A DNA stretch of 64,000 nucleotides, from the NCBI RefSeq assembly GCF_037975245.1, contig NC_092563.1, forward strand, positions 29,849,960 through 29,913,959, given 5' to 3'. The notes under the pieces are model-generated. The model ran no database searches. It saw only the letters and a list, made by a program, of their open reading frames with translations, and was not told the DNA's origin. Below are positions 51,801-59,019 of the stretch, piece by piece. Position numbers and translations under genes: made by a program. Each line of letters begins with the position of its first letter. Within the stretch, counting starts at the first letter, position 1. This DNA is from Apostichopus japonicus (taxonomy: Eukaryota; Echinodermata; Holothuroidea; Aspidochirotida; Stichopodidae).

Positions 51801-54800
51801 AAGTAAAAGAATAAATGACCAGATCACTGTTTATTTTAAAAGGGTGCAGAGAAAAGACCGCTGGGAATAATTATGTAATGATCAGATGTTACATATCTTC
51901 AAACCTTGGTGCCTTGGAACAAAGTCAATGTTAAAATGATCTCCACTCAAATATCTGTTTGAAGTCAAGAGTGAGGCTTTAGAAGGGAAAGTGGAGAGTG
52001 AGCGGTTGTAGATAGTGAGGGGAAGTGGAGGGAGAGGTGTAGGGGTAGGAGAGGGAGAGGGAAAGTGATAGCAGAGGTGTGAGGATGCATGAGAAAGTGA
52101 GGGTATATACTCCTCACATCTACAGGGCTCTAGATCTTACAAACCATGTCTTGGAACAAACTCAGACCTAATTATCTGGACTAACTTTAGTAATGTCCTG
52201 ATTACATCTGGAAATGTATAGTGTTCACACAACTATACTCTTGAAGCACTTAACTCATAAATGGTTTACTGGCTACATATAGGCTATATATAGTTATTAT
52301 TAAATCATACCTCTGAAAGGGTTTATCTGAAAGGGTTTCTCACGTAAGTTCCCCTTTAAGGGGGCAGGCCTCACTACAAATACTTGAGAATATATGTAGT
52401 AATATCCACACACTTCTTACACACAAAACTACACATACTAGTACTACACATATATACCCCTAGAGGAGAGTACTTAGTAAGTACTATATTGTCTCCTAGC
52501 TAGCATGTACTCAGGAAAACCCTATAATACTACAGCACACATGTTGTCTCATCTGTGAGTATATCACTATATTCATTAACCGAACACATTGATACATACA
52601 TATCCCATAATAATTAAATTCATTCATCTCGCACGATATAACACACATGTTGCACTGTACATGATCAACTCTGCAGGTGTCAGCTAATTGTGCCTACTAG
52701 CAACTCTCTGCTCAAATGTTTCAAGAATATTCCCTAAATAATTCATCTGTCCAGAGGTTTTTCATTCAAATATTCATACACTTCTCTAATTTCATCATGA
52801 TTCACTCAGGAAGAGTTTTAATCCCTCGATACTTCCTCCCCTTGATTAACTTGCACTTGGTACTTCCCAACCCAGTAAAATAACTTCTTTCCTAACTCAA
52901 ATTATATTGATTATCTTTTGTCTGACAGAATTATCCCAATCTGCTACAATTTGCTTTGTTTGGTTTCAACACAAATCTTCGAACAATTTCCTTCGCAAAA
53001 AAAAAAATTCCTTTAATTGTAAAAGCAACTCTAGATATACTACTAACAGCATGAAATAACCTGCAGTCTTAATTCACAGAGGAAATGGCTCCTAATTAAA
53101 TCAAACATATTCTAGTAACATTAGGCCTACAGGAATTTCAAAAACCTCTAAGTGTAACCAATGCTCAGAGAAAAAGCTTATGCAAACATTGCAAAGCTTG
53201 CCCCAAGATAAAATTTCTTTAACTGATAAGAGATTTAAATTATAGTCTTAAATCGATGAAAAGAGGGTAATCATGGAAAACTGCATAAATTTCTAAGTCG
53301 TGTCTTCCGGAGAAGTAGAAACAACTAGCGTCTTCTAGGGACGTAGAAATAACAAGTGTTATAGCACAGAGCTTAGCACACAATCACTGTAGCGATGAAC
53401 TGGAGAATTATTAAAATAGTTACTTAACCAGCCGAATAAAATAATTAAATTTATGTTAAATACGACAGAAAACAGGCAAAATGATCATTTACTTCATGCA
53501 GTATATGTTTAGTTTTTTTTTTAAATTTAAATCAGATTTTTACGTTGTTATTTCAAGATACCTGGATAGCCATGACTTGTGAAACAATGGAAACAAAATA
53601 TCTTTCAGTAAATTAACAGCTTTAAAACAAAAGAAGACTCTACATCTGGGGGCTTTGAACTTGTTCTGAAGGTATATATATGCAAATAGTATCTAGACTT
53701 CTACCTAACCATGACACTATACACATGACAGATCATCACATGGATTCACACACACATACCATTGTGACCACACACCCTGCAAAGATTGCACAACAGCCAT
53801 TATTATTTTCCATTTATTTGTTTGCAAGTCAACCCACAAAATGGACAACAATGGCTCTTTGTTTACTCCTTAAGTAGCAAATATTTTAGTAGAAGTAAAC
53901 AGAAAACAGAAAGTATTTTTGAAACAATTTGGTGAGTTAAATCATTGCCTTACAAATAGTTTTTGAAACGGAAGGGATGGACTAGATCGGAATGGAAGGA
54001 ATGAAGTCTCTATTTATATAAACCAAAATAACTGGAATGTATAACCCACATGCATCAGCCATCTTGAACTAGCTTTGCCTAAAGTATCTGTCATCCACAG
54101 GTATAATACACTGAAATAACTACAGCAACCACATAACTGACAATTGTTCCTATTGGCTTCTTAATTACCCACTGAATTGCATCTTTGATAGCTATTTGCG
54201 GTAAACCACAGGGCCTCAATGATGGGTATATATTGTGCAACACCTGGTAGCGAACAATAGGGCTTTTGTGTTTACATCAACATATCTCCAAGACACGATA
54301 AGCCATTGTACTTTCTAGTATAACAATAAAGACCAAACTAAAAGTAATAATCCTGTCAATTCAGTTATTACACAGACACACCAGACTGTGTTCCTAACCA
54401 GTTCATTGTATATATTTTACTACCAAAGGAAAACGGATTTTAGCAACTTTTTCTGAATTTACTACAAAATGCCATCAAGTTAGCAAAAAAAAGCCTTCCA
54501 CTGTGTCCTCTTCGGAGATACTAAATGTTTGGCCATAGGTATTGACTTGGAGTTCTCTCCTTGCACCATATCTACCAAGAGGAGGGGGGGGGGGAGAGGT
54601 GGGTTGCTGGTTGGGGTGCTACCTCCACTTGAACAGAAGCAGATCCATACATAGTGACATATGTGTGCTACTACATGTAAAAAGCAAGTGTGGTCCTTTC
54701 CATAGTCTATTTATGTCACAAAATAAGCTATAAAACACTCAAATTTGATCTTATTTAGTTAGATTGATACAAACACTGTGAACCTGAAACTTACTACTTT

Positions 54801-57800
54801 ATATAACAGACTTCCTACGCTGTCATGTACAACTGGTCTTTAATACTAAATTTCAAAACTCCTATAAATATTTTGTTTTATTTCATTTATTTATTATTTT
54901 ACCTGGTTACAATTACCACTTTAAGGTACATAGATCTATACCATTATACTCCTTAAAACTACAATCAGACATCAACAATTTGGGGGGGGCTGTAGGGGGG
55001 GTTCAATTATTCCACCTTGACAGAAACCGGAATGCAATTGTTTACACTATTGGGTATGAGAATTTGTAAATAATGACATATTTCTCATCATATCCTGTAA
55101 GGGGGGTGTTGCACAATATTTCCACACATTTCTAAATCCTACATTCCTTTCTCTGCTGAAAGAAACGCAGAATCATCTGGATCATGTCTCTCATAATTTG
55201 TAGGTCTGAACAAAATCACAGGAAAACAGGAACTTCTCCGCCAACCTGACTTGGGTGAACTCGGGTAATGGATTTTCGGCAGTTAAATTGTACTGAAGGT
55301 GGGTGGGTGTAGCCTAACAGGCAGAGGTCACCAAGTAGAGACAACCAAAGAAATGAATCTATCAACCCCAGTTTGAACTAAATTGATTCAGTGATGACAA
55401 TAAGGAAGTCCAACTGCCATGATAGATGATAAATTGTCCAGATATAAAGTAGTTTAGTGCTGTCAGATAGGCAACTGTCAGACGACCTGTGATGTTTTAA
55501 ACTTCTCTAGCAGACAGTACCACCATTGCTGTAACTGCATTGCCAGAGAGGCAACAGAACTAAACTTCGATATCCTTGGCACATGCTTGTATCCCTCCCA
55601 CACTGTAACATCATGGGATGGTAATATGGATGTTCAAGGTAGAAAATGGACACAAATGTAAACTAAAGAAATAAGCTATTTCCAAGTCTCTATTATCACA
55701 GGTTGGGTTTACATTTGACATTGATTTTGCACGGAAATTAAAGTGCAGACTCAAAACTTGTTTTAATAACAATGACATGGCTTTATACTACACTGAATTC
55801 TACTGAGGAAAGCCATGAACACATCACATTAAATCTGTATTTCCAGACTCTAAGACCCCGGTCACACGTACATTTCTTCAGACATAACGATGGTCCGACC
55901 ATGGGCTCACCATGGTACGGCTTGCGTGTGACCCCTTTTCTTCTTCTTTTTTTTGTAACCTTGGCCAAATATAGATTTTTCCTGAGGACCACTTCCTAAG
56001 CAGATCTGTATTCTTTTTTTCTGTTTGAAGAGGATTCTTTCTTAAGTGGCATATTACATACCTTTAGCATGGTCCTTGTCTAATTGTACAGTAATCCTCT
56101 TCCAGTCTTCTATCCGGTCTTGTAGGGGCATCACCAGATAGTCCATCAAGGAGCTGAGGATAAAGAGAGACAGCTGGATTAAACTAGAAATATTTCAAAC
56201 TTAAAGGTGGACAGTCATCTAGCATGAATACCTGTACTTGTACTCATATTCTAAGACAAGTACCTATACTTGTACTCACATTCTAATACAAGTACCTGTA
56301 CTTGTACTCATATTTCAGAGCCTATTTCTCATACTAGGATTCCTCATACTAGGAGGAATCCTTCTTCTAATAGTACTTGTGCTCTTGCACTTCTACTTAC
56401 TGAGTCTGGTGTGTGTCTAGGTACTCTGTTTGAACTCACAACTTCAAGATTCAAGGTTTGAGAGGGCAGAGACAAAGTTTTACAATGTTCATTTAATACC
56501 ACACTGAAGATAAATAAAGAAACTTTGTGAAGGCCTTGGAACACAGGTCACCTAGATATTCAGTCTTTATACATGATTTTGCTTGATGAGGTGTCACTTT
56601 AAGTAGCTTAGAACACCTTTTTAATGCATTTCGGTACTACTAACAAAGTTAGAGGAGATGTGTTTTAAATGTTGTATAACCTTAGGTGCATGTATTAAGG
56701 TACATTCTGCTAAATGGCAGCCAAGTGGGCATTCTTTTGAGTTGTAATACACTGGACTATTTCACACATCTACTTCTTTAAATCTGTCTCTTGCACCTTA
56801 AGTGTTTGGAAACCTGGTTCAATCCAATTTAATGTGCCACATGCATAAAACTGCTTTCACCATAGTAATAAGTCATTTTGTTTCCAACTGCACATCAAAT
56901 TAATGATGCCAGAAAAGGAAGGCAGTTCTGAATGTTTTGGTCTGAAGGTATACCTTCCGAAGGGACAGCAATAACAATGACCCCCCCACCACCAATCCCT
57001 ACTATCTTAAACTAAAGTTTTGTTGGTATATTTTACATGAAGGTATAATGTAATTTTTGAGAGACAAATACTCTCCTCGTCCCTCCTCCCCCCCCCCCTC
57101 CACCTCCGCCTCCCATTTCTCCTATCTCCTCTTTTGCCTTTCCTTCCCTTCCCAAACAACTCCCTCTTAAGTCATCTTTTCTCAGTGAATTCTCAGGGTA
57201 TTGTCAACAATGAACCTACATTATACTGAATTACTGTAGGCCTACAGTTCCATACTGAAAGCCTTCATTCCTATCAGTAACATTCCTAACAATAATTTTC
57301 ATTCCTATCAGTAACACCAACTCAATTCTGTATATATATATATATGAAGTTTTCAATCAGCAATTTTTCTCAGCTGTTGATAAAACAAGAATAAAGCTAG
57401 CAGCAGAACTCAGCAGTGCTCAGAGCAGTCTCCCCAGGGACTGCTGATAAACCTGCTCTTGCATGGTGTGACATACTAAATTACTCATTACTACAAACTT
57501 GTGAATGAGCACAGAGGAGTGAAAACCTCACTGCTAGCAGCAGTCAAATTAGCTCAGTGCCTCCTGAACACGCCAACCACACAGTGGTGATGATGGTAAT
57601 ATAAATGCTCTGGCACGTCTCATAGAGCCATGCCAACACAGAAAAGTCGGGTAGGATCTCACTTTACTCTACAAACAGTAGTTGATGATTTTAATTAGTT
57701 TGCTAAAGCAGTGATGCAGAGGTACTTGGGATGCAAAGGTACCATTAGTAAAGACAAGGAGGCATGACTACGGTAACACAAGTTGAGATTAACAACTCTT

Positions 57801-59019
57801 TGAATTGCGATGGAAAATTGCTCTCGGTTCATCGATTCAGTTTGCGTAAGAGAAGCTTCAACTAAAATAATGTTTACGGTAATTGATTGTGCTTCTCAAG
57901 AGGAGAACATCATAACTAATAAGAAACATCTTAGTTAAAGATTGAATATTATGGGTTGAATGATTAATTGAACAACTAAAATATAGGTACTAAACAGCTT
58001 TAATAGTTCTTCTATATCAAAACCTCGCATTGGTAAATTAATAAAAGACTAAGATAAAGGGTCCGCTAACTCCCATCGTGTAATTACTGGCAATATTGCA
58101 AGGAAATACAAAGTGCACTAAACGTACTCACTTCAAATCCCATCCCCCTTCAATCCCCCACCCAAGAAGGTGCCTTGAAATATTCGGCAGTTTGTGGCAA
58201 TGCTAACTTTGGAAGGGGGGGGGTAGGGTGCAGGCAGTACTAATGACCTTGACAGAAACATTGGCATAGTGTTGTTTATTTATTTTCCAAATATATACAC
58301 TAGCAGAGTCTGTTTCCTGTCCTGGATATTGTGACAGTACTAAGACTGTGACATCATATATTTTTGACAGTCATGACATACAGTCCATCGGTGTGCTTTA
58401 ACAAGACAGACTTTCATTACACAACACTGATTATATGGGCCTTAGATCAATTCCATAAAACCAGAGGAACAATGCAAATGGTTAGGTTTTATGGCATACT
58501 CCCCCAATGACCATTAAATTGACTGAACAATAAAGATACTAAGATAGTCTAGTCTGCTAGTCAACATATATAAGCAACATTCTATTTTAAAGGTCATCGG
58601 TATTGGCTACAACATATGCTTAGAAAGTCCGCAATGGCCAGCTATGTGAATCTTGAACTATTCACATGCTATATTGCCAACTCTCTTTCCTTTCCTTTTT
58701 CTATTGGGGGGGGGGGAGAGATTGGGGAAGGAGGGAGAGGGAAGATACAGGGGGAAGTAAGGATTGGGATAGATGCAACTAAATTTTATTTACAACAAAG
58801 CCTACCCTGAAAGTATACTAACACTCTTCTAACAAGCAGCATTTAAACAATGTTCTACTTCGCTACGTTTAGAGGAAGATGCGACATTAAATAAGAGTAA
58901 ATCGATATTTTCAACCGATTCAAATCGATCTTACCTGGCAAGAGACTTGAGTTTGAATTCGATTGCCTTGTGTCGTAGGCATAGTCTGGTCAGAGATGCA
59001 CCCAGATCTTTGGTAGCTC
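17883..59019 (-). CDS. MTSS1: MTSS1/MTSS2-family (missing-in-metastasis) I-BAR and WH2 protein, span of the eleven exons seen
   Basis: Eleven exons with GT-AG junctions and matching phases join into 853 codons plus TAA; vertebrate MTSS proteins are about 750-760 residues. Order in the product: I-BAR (IMD) residues from about position 70 onward (exons 1-5), a possible acidic/polyproline insert (exon 6), the conserved TPPSSP and RKSSVC serine-rich segment with LSSVSSQDSGFTSQD (exon 7), proline-rich linkers (exons 8-10), and a tail with proline motifs and a C-terminal WH2 (exon 11). The family bends membranes outward through PI(4,5)P2 binding and links them to actin at dendritic spines, cilia and cell edges. 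The N-terminal exons were not found in 59020-64000. The gene is probably the single invertebrate counterpart of MTSS1 and MTSS2. Confidence 0.93.
18830..19294. other. MTSS intron 10
   Basis: 465 bp intron, donor GAG A|GTAAGT, acceptor ATGCAG|AT. The split codon reads AAT (Asn). No other feature seen. Confidence 0.8.
19295..19463 (-). CDS. MTSS1: MTSS exon 10, linker
   Basis: Acceptor TTTCTGTAG precedes ACA CCC TAC; the exon has 56 codons plus one base. The peptide begins TPYGIGGTIPRHHRPALDLN, passes through SHDSGYDESGQILPPPIGF and ends NLEENPYLIPE. No known domain; probably a disordered linker with tyrosine and proline motifs. Placed in the gene by phase agreement (0 in, 1 out) with both neighbours and by clear coding composition. 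Confidence 0.85.
19464..20110. other. MTSS intron 9
   Basis: 647 bp, phase 0, AT-rich. A T-rich stretch near 19768-19795 resembles a LINE or SINE tail but no element could be identified. Confidence 0.75.
20111..20202 (-). CDS. MTSS1: MTSS exon 9, linker
   Basis: 92 nt: completes the split codon ATT (Ile), then VPQPKTPQEQEEDDWAKKSA and TLPRRSNSVAV-type sequence; the donor is GTA GCA|GTAAGTTC. The acidic EQEEDDW then basic LPRRSN resembles a phosphorylatable linker; TLPRRSNS looks like a basophilic kinase or 14-3-3 site (inference). The 3' splice site and first 12 coding bases are the start of a threefold tandem duplication extending into the upstream intron (20191-20630). Confidence 0.88.
20191..20630. 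repeat. Three tandem copies of a 147-149 bp unit that includes the exon 9 acceptor
   Basis: Units start with GTTGAGGAACAACTAAA at 20191, 20338 and 20487. The first 12 bases of the first unit are coding sequence of exon 9; the following bases are its 3' splice site. Copies differ at a few positions only (for example GAGAGGAC versus GAGAAGAC), so the triplication is recent compared with the gene. Confidence 0.96.
20203..21746. other. MTSS intron 8
   Basis: 1.5 kb phase-1 intron. Its acceptor end (20203-20630) consists of the duplicated units; 20631-21746 is AT-rich without recognisable elements. Confidence 0.8.
21747..22014 (-). CDS. MTSS1: MTSS exon 8, proline-rich linker
   Basis: Acceptor TTTTAAAACAG precedes CAA AGT TCT; the exon has 89 codons plus one base and donor GATCAGA|GTAAGTAT. 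Peptide: QSSGSASSSGDSTPSSSP, then NYAPMGANFTPMANQPATA, then LGRRSNRPKPVPTPSVPVKI with LPDLPAANKTKKRGLP and NYERPQQDQ. The PTPSVPVKI...LPDLP stretch resembles the vertebrate MTSS proline-rich part (PIKTPVIPVKTPTVPDLPG), which is reported to bind cortactin SH3. Confidence 0.9.
22153..22257. repeat. 105-bp imperfect inverted repeat (hairpin)
   Basis: Left arm TGGTAACCTACAGCATGCTG onward matches the reverse complement of the right arm, TGGTAACATATAGCATGTTG onward, for about 46 bp per arm with a few mismatches and one short bulge; the loop is about ATCTTCAGACAA. The motif CTGAAGATCACCGCACAG with GTGAAA on minus resembles hairpin modules of some mobile elements. Confidence 0.9.
23232..23412. repeat. 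Degenerate minisatellite of TACTGTCGATACCTATGGAT-type units
   Basis: Short variants of CTGTCGA, GAAACCTA and CTATGGATTTAC repeat many times over about 180 bp on plus. The GTCGAC and TCGA cores make it CpG-containing in an AT-rich intron. Confidence 0.9.
23504..23842 (-). CDS. MTSS1: MTSS exon 7, conserved serine-rich region
   Basis: Acceptor GCAAACCAAG precedes ACT CCA CCA; the donor is CGACAG|GTACAG. 113 codons, phase 0 at both ends. The peptide starts TPPSSPTLSSGSRKSSVCGS with MNSADSRSSSSL, is followed by a histidine-rich AHSHPSTNQVAHHRHRS, then HRLSSVSSQDSGFTSQDTLF. Vertebrate MTSS proteins have TPPSSP, RKSSVCSSLNSVNSSDSRSS and VRLSSVSSHDSGFISQDAF in the same order. This is the best match outside the I-BAR domain. 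SSQDSGFTSQD contains a DSGxxS arrangement like the MTSS1 phosphodegron read by the SCF-beta-TrCP ligase (DSGxxS is the known consensus; use here is inferred). Confidence 0.95.
23843..26216. other. MTSS intron 6
   Basis: 2.4 kb phase-0 intron: G-rich run near 24186-24233, (CAA)n at 24291-24315, a C-run then A-run near 25476-25496, and a G-rich stretch near 25766-25795. No gene recognised. Confidence 0.8.
24291..24315. repeat. (CAA)n microsatellite
   Basis: Eight or so CAA units with one CGA interruption on plus. Confidence 0.9.
26217..26405 (-). CDS. MTSS1: MTSS exon 6, possible optional acidic/polyproline exon
   Basis: Acceptor ACACCTACAG precedes TTG AAG CCA; donor CCTAGG|GTAAAT. 189 nt, 63 codons, phase 0 at both ends, so it can be included or skipped without changing frame. 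Peptide: LKPVRQTPPLNKIAEEVVFD, then DDGDDSDHYVELPALAG, then DYINKGQQPPPPPSGK. No counterpart was recalled between I-BAR and TPPSSP in the vertebrate proteins. It repeats a QTPP motif like the start of exon 7. Coding status rests on splice sites, open phase-0 frame and composition; a nearer donor (CCCTCTG|GTAAAG) would break phase. Confidence 0.72.
26406..27357. other. MTSS intron 5
   Basis: 952 bp phase-0 intron. G-rich on plus at 26466-26490 and 27025-27078, hence C-rich in the transcript. Both tracts fall within 700 nt of the exon 6 acceptor. Confidence 0.8.
27025..27078 (+). repeat. G-run tract with quadruplex-forming pattern
   Basis: Plus strand shows successive GGGG runs separated by A, TAA, AAAT and CAA. 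The plus strand can form G-quadruplexes; the MTSS transcript carries the C-rich complement. Confidence 0.85.
27358..27507 (-). CDS. MTSS1: MTSS exon 5, end of I-BAR domain
   Basis: Acceptor CATTTTTGCAG precedes GAG GAA GAG; donor ACATAT|GTAAGTGT. 50 codons, phase 0 both ends. The peptide EEELSMLGEIMHLQSVVEEL, then DPLDLPPASEQVILDVKG matches vertebrate EEEISMLGEITHLQTISEDL and DPHKLPSSSEQVILDLKG almost residue for residue. It closes the last I-BAR helix and enters the linker. It ends KGLENQMTY, where vertebrate proteins read KGSDYSWSYQ before TPPSSP. Confidence 0.96.
27508..30636. other. MTSS intron 4
   Basis: 3.1 kb phase-0 intron: G-rich stretch 27795-27820, an exact 43-bp duplication at 29403-29488, a G-run near 29261-29280 and a short (AT)n at about 29891-29911. 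The 175-codon plus-strand frame at 29479-30006 looks like chance. Confidence 0.8.
29403..29488. repeat. Exact tandem duplication, 43-bp unit
   Basis: ACAGGTGTACTATGAAAGTG and the following 23 bases recur immediately (starts 29403 and 29446), without a difference noticed. Confidence 0.95.
30637..30794 (-). CDS. MTSS1: MTSS exon 4, I-BAR helix
   Basis: Acceptor CTTCTGGCAG precedes GT AAA ACC (completes GGT, Gly); donor GCTTTG|GTAAGTTC. 158 nt. The peptide KTSVQYQLDTAMQEVGDMYV continues as LLEETEKSAVRKALVEERGR and FCCLVNLMRPAL. Vertebrate MTSS1 has IQPQLDSALQDVNDKYLLLE, then ETEKQAVRKALIEERGRFC. This is the most conserved part of the I-BAR (IMD) helical bundle, which dimerises and induces membrane protrusions. 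Confidence 0.97.
34355..34508. repeat. Local duplication around TCTCAGTGCAGCTGGGCC
   Basis: ATTCTCAGTGCAGCTGGGCC and TAGTAGCTCTTTACAGCT occur twice in the same order; the second part also occurs a third time at the hairpin edge. Confidence 0.9.
34398..34436. repeat. Perfect hairpin, 18-bp arms with 3-nt loop
   Basis: GCTACTAATAACTCAATT, loop CCT, then its exact reverse complement. It lies between direct copies of a segment with CTCAGTGCAGCTGGGCC and TAGTAGCTCTTTACAGCT (34358-34400 and 34432-34506). Confidence 0.95.
35868..36239 (-). other. Unrecognised 123-codon open frame
   Basis: Open minus-strand frame in MTSS intron 3 with more CpG than its surroundings. No domain or relative recognised. 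It could be chance, an old insertion or an alternative exon. Confidence 0.15.
39438..39505. promoter_or_regulatory. Candidate enhancer: three TCACATGA boxes, CAGCTG and ATGCAAAT
   Basis: TCACATGA occurs at 39438-39445, 39458-39465 and 39498-39505 (starts 20 and 40 bp apart); CAGCTG lies at 39451-39456 and the octamer ATGCAAAT at 39484-39491. TCACATGA is an E-box form bound by MITF/TFE-type bHLH-ZIP factors; ATGCAAAT is the POU octamer. Activity is inferred only from motif density. Confidence 0.45.
39774..40040. repeat. Tandem duplication, 138-bp unit (two copies)
   Basis: AACACCTGACAACTGAAGAA begins at 39774 and 39912; the copies share nearly all bases, including TAAATGTACATAGACTGTTA. Confidence 0.95.
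40079..40155. repeat. GGATGAGG-type minisatellite
   Basis: Degenerate GATGAGG, GGTAGGA and GGTATGATGAGG units over about 75 bp on plus. Confidence 0.75.
43597..43670. repeat. Direct repeat CTTACTTTAATTTTGTGATT, spacing 53 bp
   Basis: A 21-bp segment occurs identically at 43597 and 43650. Confidence 0.9.
44030..44470. repeat. Two diverged copies of an interspersed repeat
   Basis: Both halves carry the same ordered landmarks: TGACCTTTGACC or TGACCTTAAACC, then CAATAGG.TTCTTGTACT, then AATATGA.AAC, then TCTGGAGATATCATGTTT or TCTTGAGATGTCATGTTT. This arrangement resembles an old repeat family common in marine invertebrate genomes (recollection, not searched). Confidence 0.65.
46388..46441. repeat. 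(AT)n microsatellite
   Basis: Imperfect then perfect AT repeats about 250 bp downstream, in gene sense, of the exon 3 donor. Confidence 0.95.
46694..46768 (-). CDS. MTSS1: MTSS exon 3, basic I-BAR helix
   Basis: Acceptor GTCACAG precedes AT TAC AAG (completes GAT, Asp); donor AGAAAAG|GTATGT. 75 nt. The peptide DYKKARQEIKKKSSDTIRLQ continues KKARK. Vertebrate MTSS1 has EYKKARQEIKKKSSDTLKLQ then KKAKK. The lysine-rich face is the PI(4,5)P2-binding surface in the characterised I-BAR domains. The short exon is flanked by large introns (15.9 and 9.3 kb). Confidence 0.97.
47083..47226. repeat. Tandem duplication, 72-bp unit
   Basis: ATCAAACACCCAAGACTACC begins at 47083 and 47155; both copies continue with CAGCAGCTA and end in ACATTACAGGCGATAT. 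Confidence 0.95.
49741..50049 (-). other. CpG-richer open frame, possible alternative MTSS exon
   Basis: A 102-codon minus-strand frame beginning ATG TGG TCT, containing SSTFVAVSLRGCG, DEDNEIDLSVSRVASRQTRS and ISREVTRSVVVW. CpG is clearly more frequent (ACGTTCGTCGC) than in flanking intron. No domain recognised. No donor in the phase needed by exon 3 (phase 1) was found within the frame, so direct in-frame splicing is unsupported; a first exon with internal initiation downstream is still possible. Confidence 0.25.
51961..52110. repeat. Purine-rich GGGAGAGG tract
   Basis: Strongly purine-biased plus strand with repeated GGGAGAGG, GTGGAG and GTGAGGG units. Confidence 0.8.
55860..55933. repeat. 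Short inverted repeat GGTCACACG ... CGTGTGACC
   Basis: Nine-base perfect arms at 55860-55868 and 55925-55933 around a core with CCATGG and CGACCATGG. Possibly the end of, or a minimal, MITE. Confidence 0.6.
56062..56153 (-). CDS. MTSS1: MTSS exon 2, I-BAR helix
   Basis: Acceptor CTTTATCCTCAG precedes C TCC TTG ATG (completes AGC, Ser); donor GCTAAAG|GTATGT. 92 nt. The peptide SSLMDYLVMPLQDRIEDWKR continues ITVQLDKDHAK. Vertebrate MTSS1 reads SSALIDCLINPLQEQMEEWK and LDKDHAKE. It forms part of the I-BAR central helix. Confidence 0.97.
56154..58934. other. MTSS intron 1 of those seen
   Basis: 2.8 kb phase-2 intron. A 32-bp minisatellite (56229-56318) lies just upstream of the exon 2 acceptor. 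C-runs near 56982-56992 and 57085-57100 and G-runs near 58216-58229 and 58707-58719 are present. No other gene recognised. Confidence 0.75.
56229..56318. repeat. 32-bp minisatellite, nearly three copies, beside the exon 2 acceptor
   Basis: TACCTGTACTTGTACTCATA-type units begin at 56229, 56261 and 56293. CAAGTACC and GTACTTG within each unit are complementary, so units can also fold on themselves. Confidence 0.93.
58935..59019 (-). CDS. MTSS1: MTSS exon 1 of those seen, I-BAR helix
   Basis: Acceptor CATTTTGCAG precedes GA GCT ACC AAA; donor CTTGCCAG|GTAAGATC. 85 nt. The peptide ATKDLGASLTRLCLRHKAIE continues FKLKSLA. Vertebrate MTSS1 has GTREIGSALTRMCMRHRSIE and AKLRQFS at about residues 70-97. 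The exon starts in mid-codon, so at least one coding exon with the initiator methionine and about 70 residues lies further right. Confidence 0.95.

Larger units (their letters stand above)
46769..56061. other. MTSS intron 2 (about 9.3 kb)
   Basis: Phase-1 intron. Contains a 72-bp tandem duplication (47083-47226), C-runs near 48610-48623 and 49149-49173, an open frame of possible alternative-exon type (49741-50049), a purine-rich tract (51961-52110), G-runs near 54583-54597 and 54980-55000, and a short inverted repeat (55860-55933). No recognised MTSS exon. Confidence 0.75.

Noticed and set aside
57400-57480. AGCAGTC ... GACTGCT inverted repeat among CAGCAG words
   Set aside because: Arms of only about seven bases in CAG-rich text; not distinguishable from chance.
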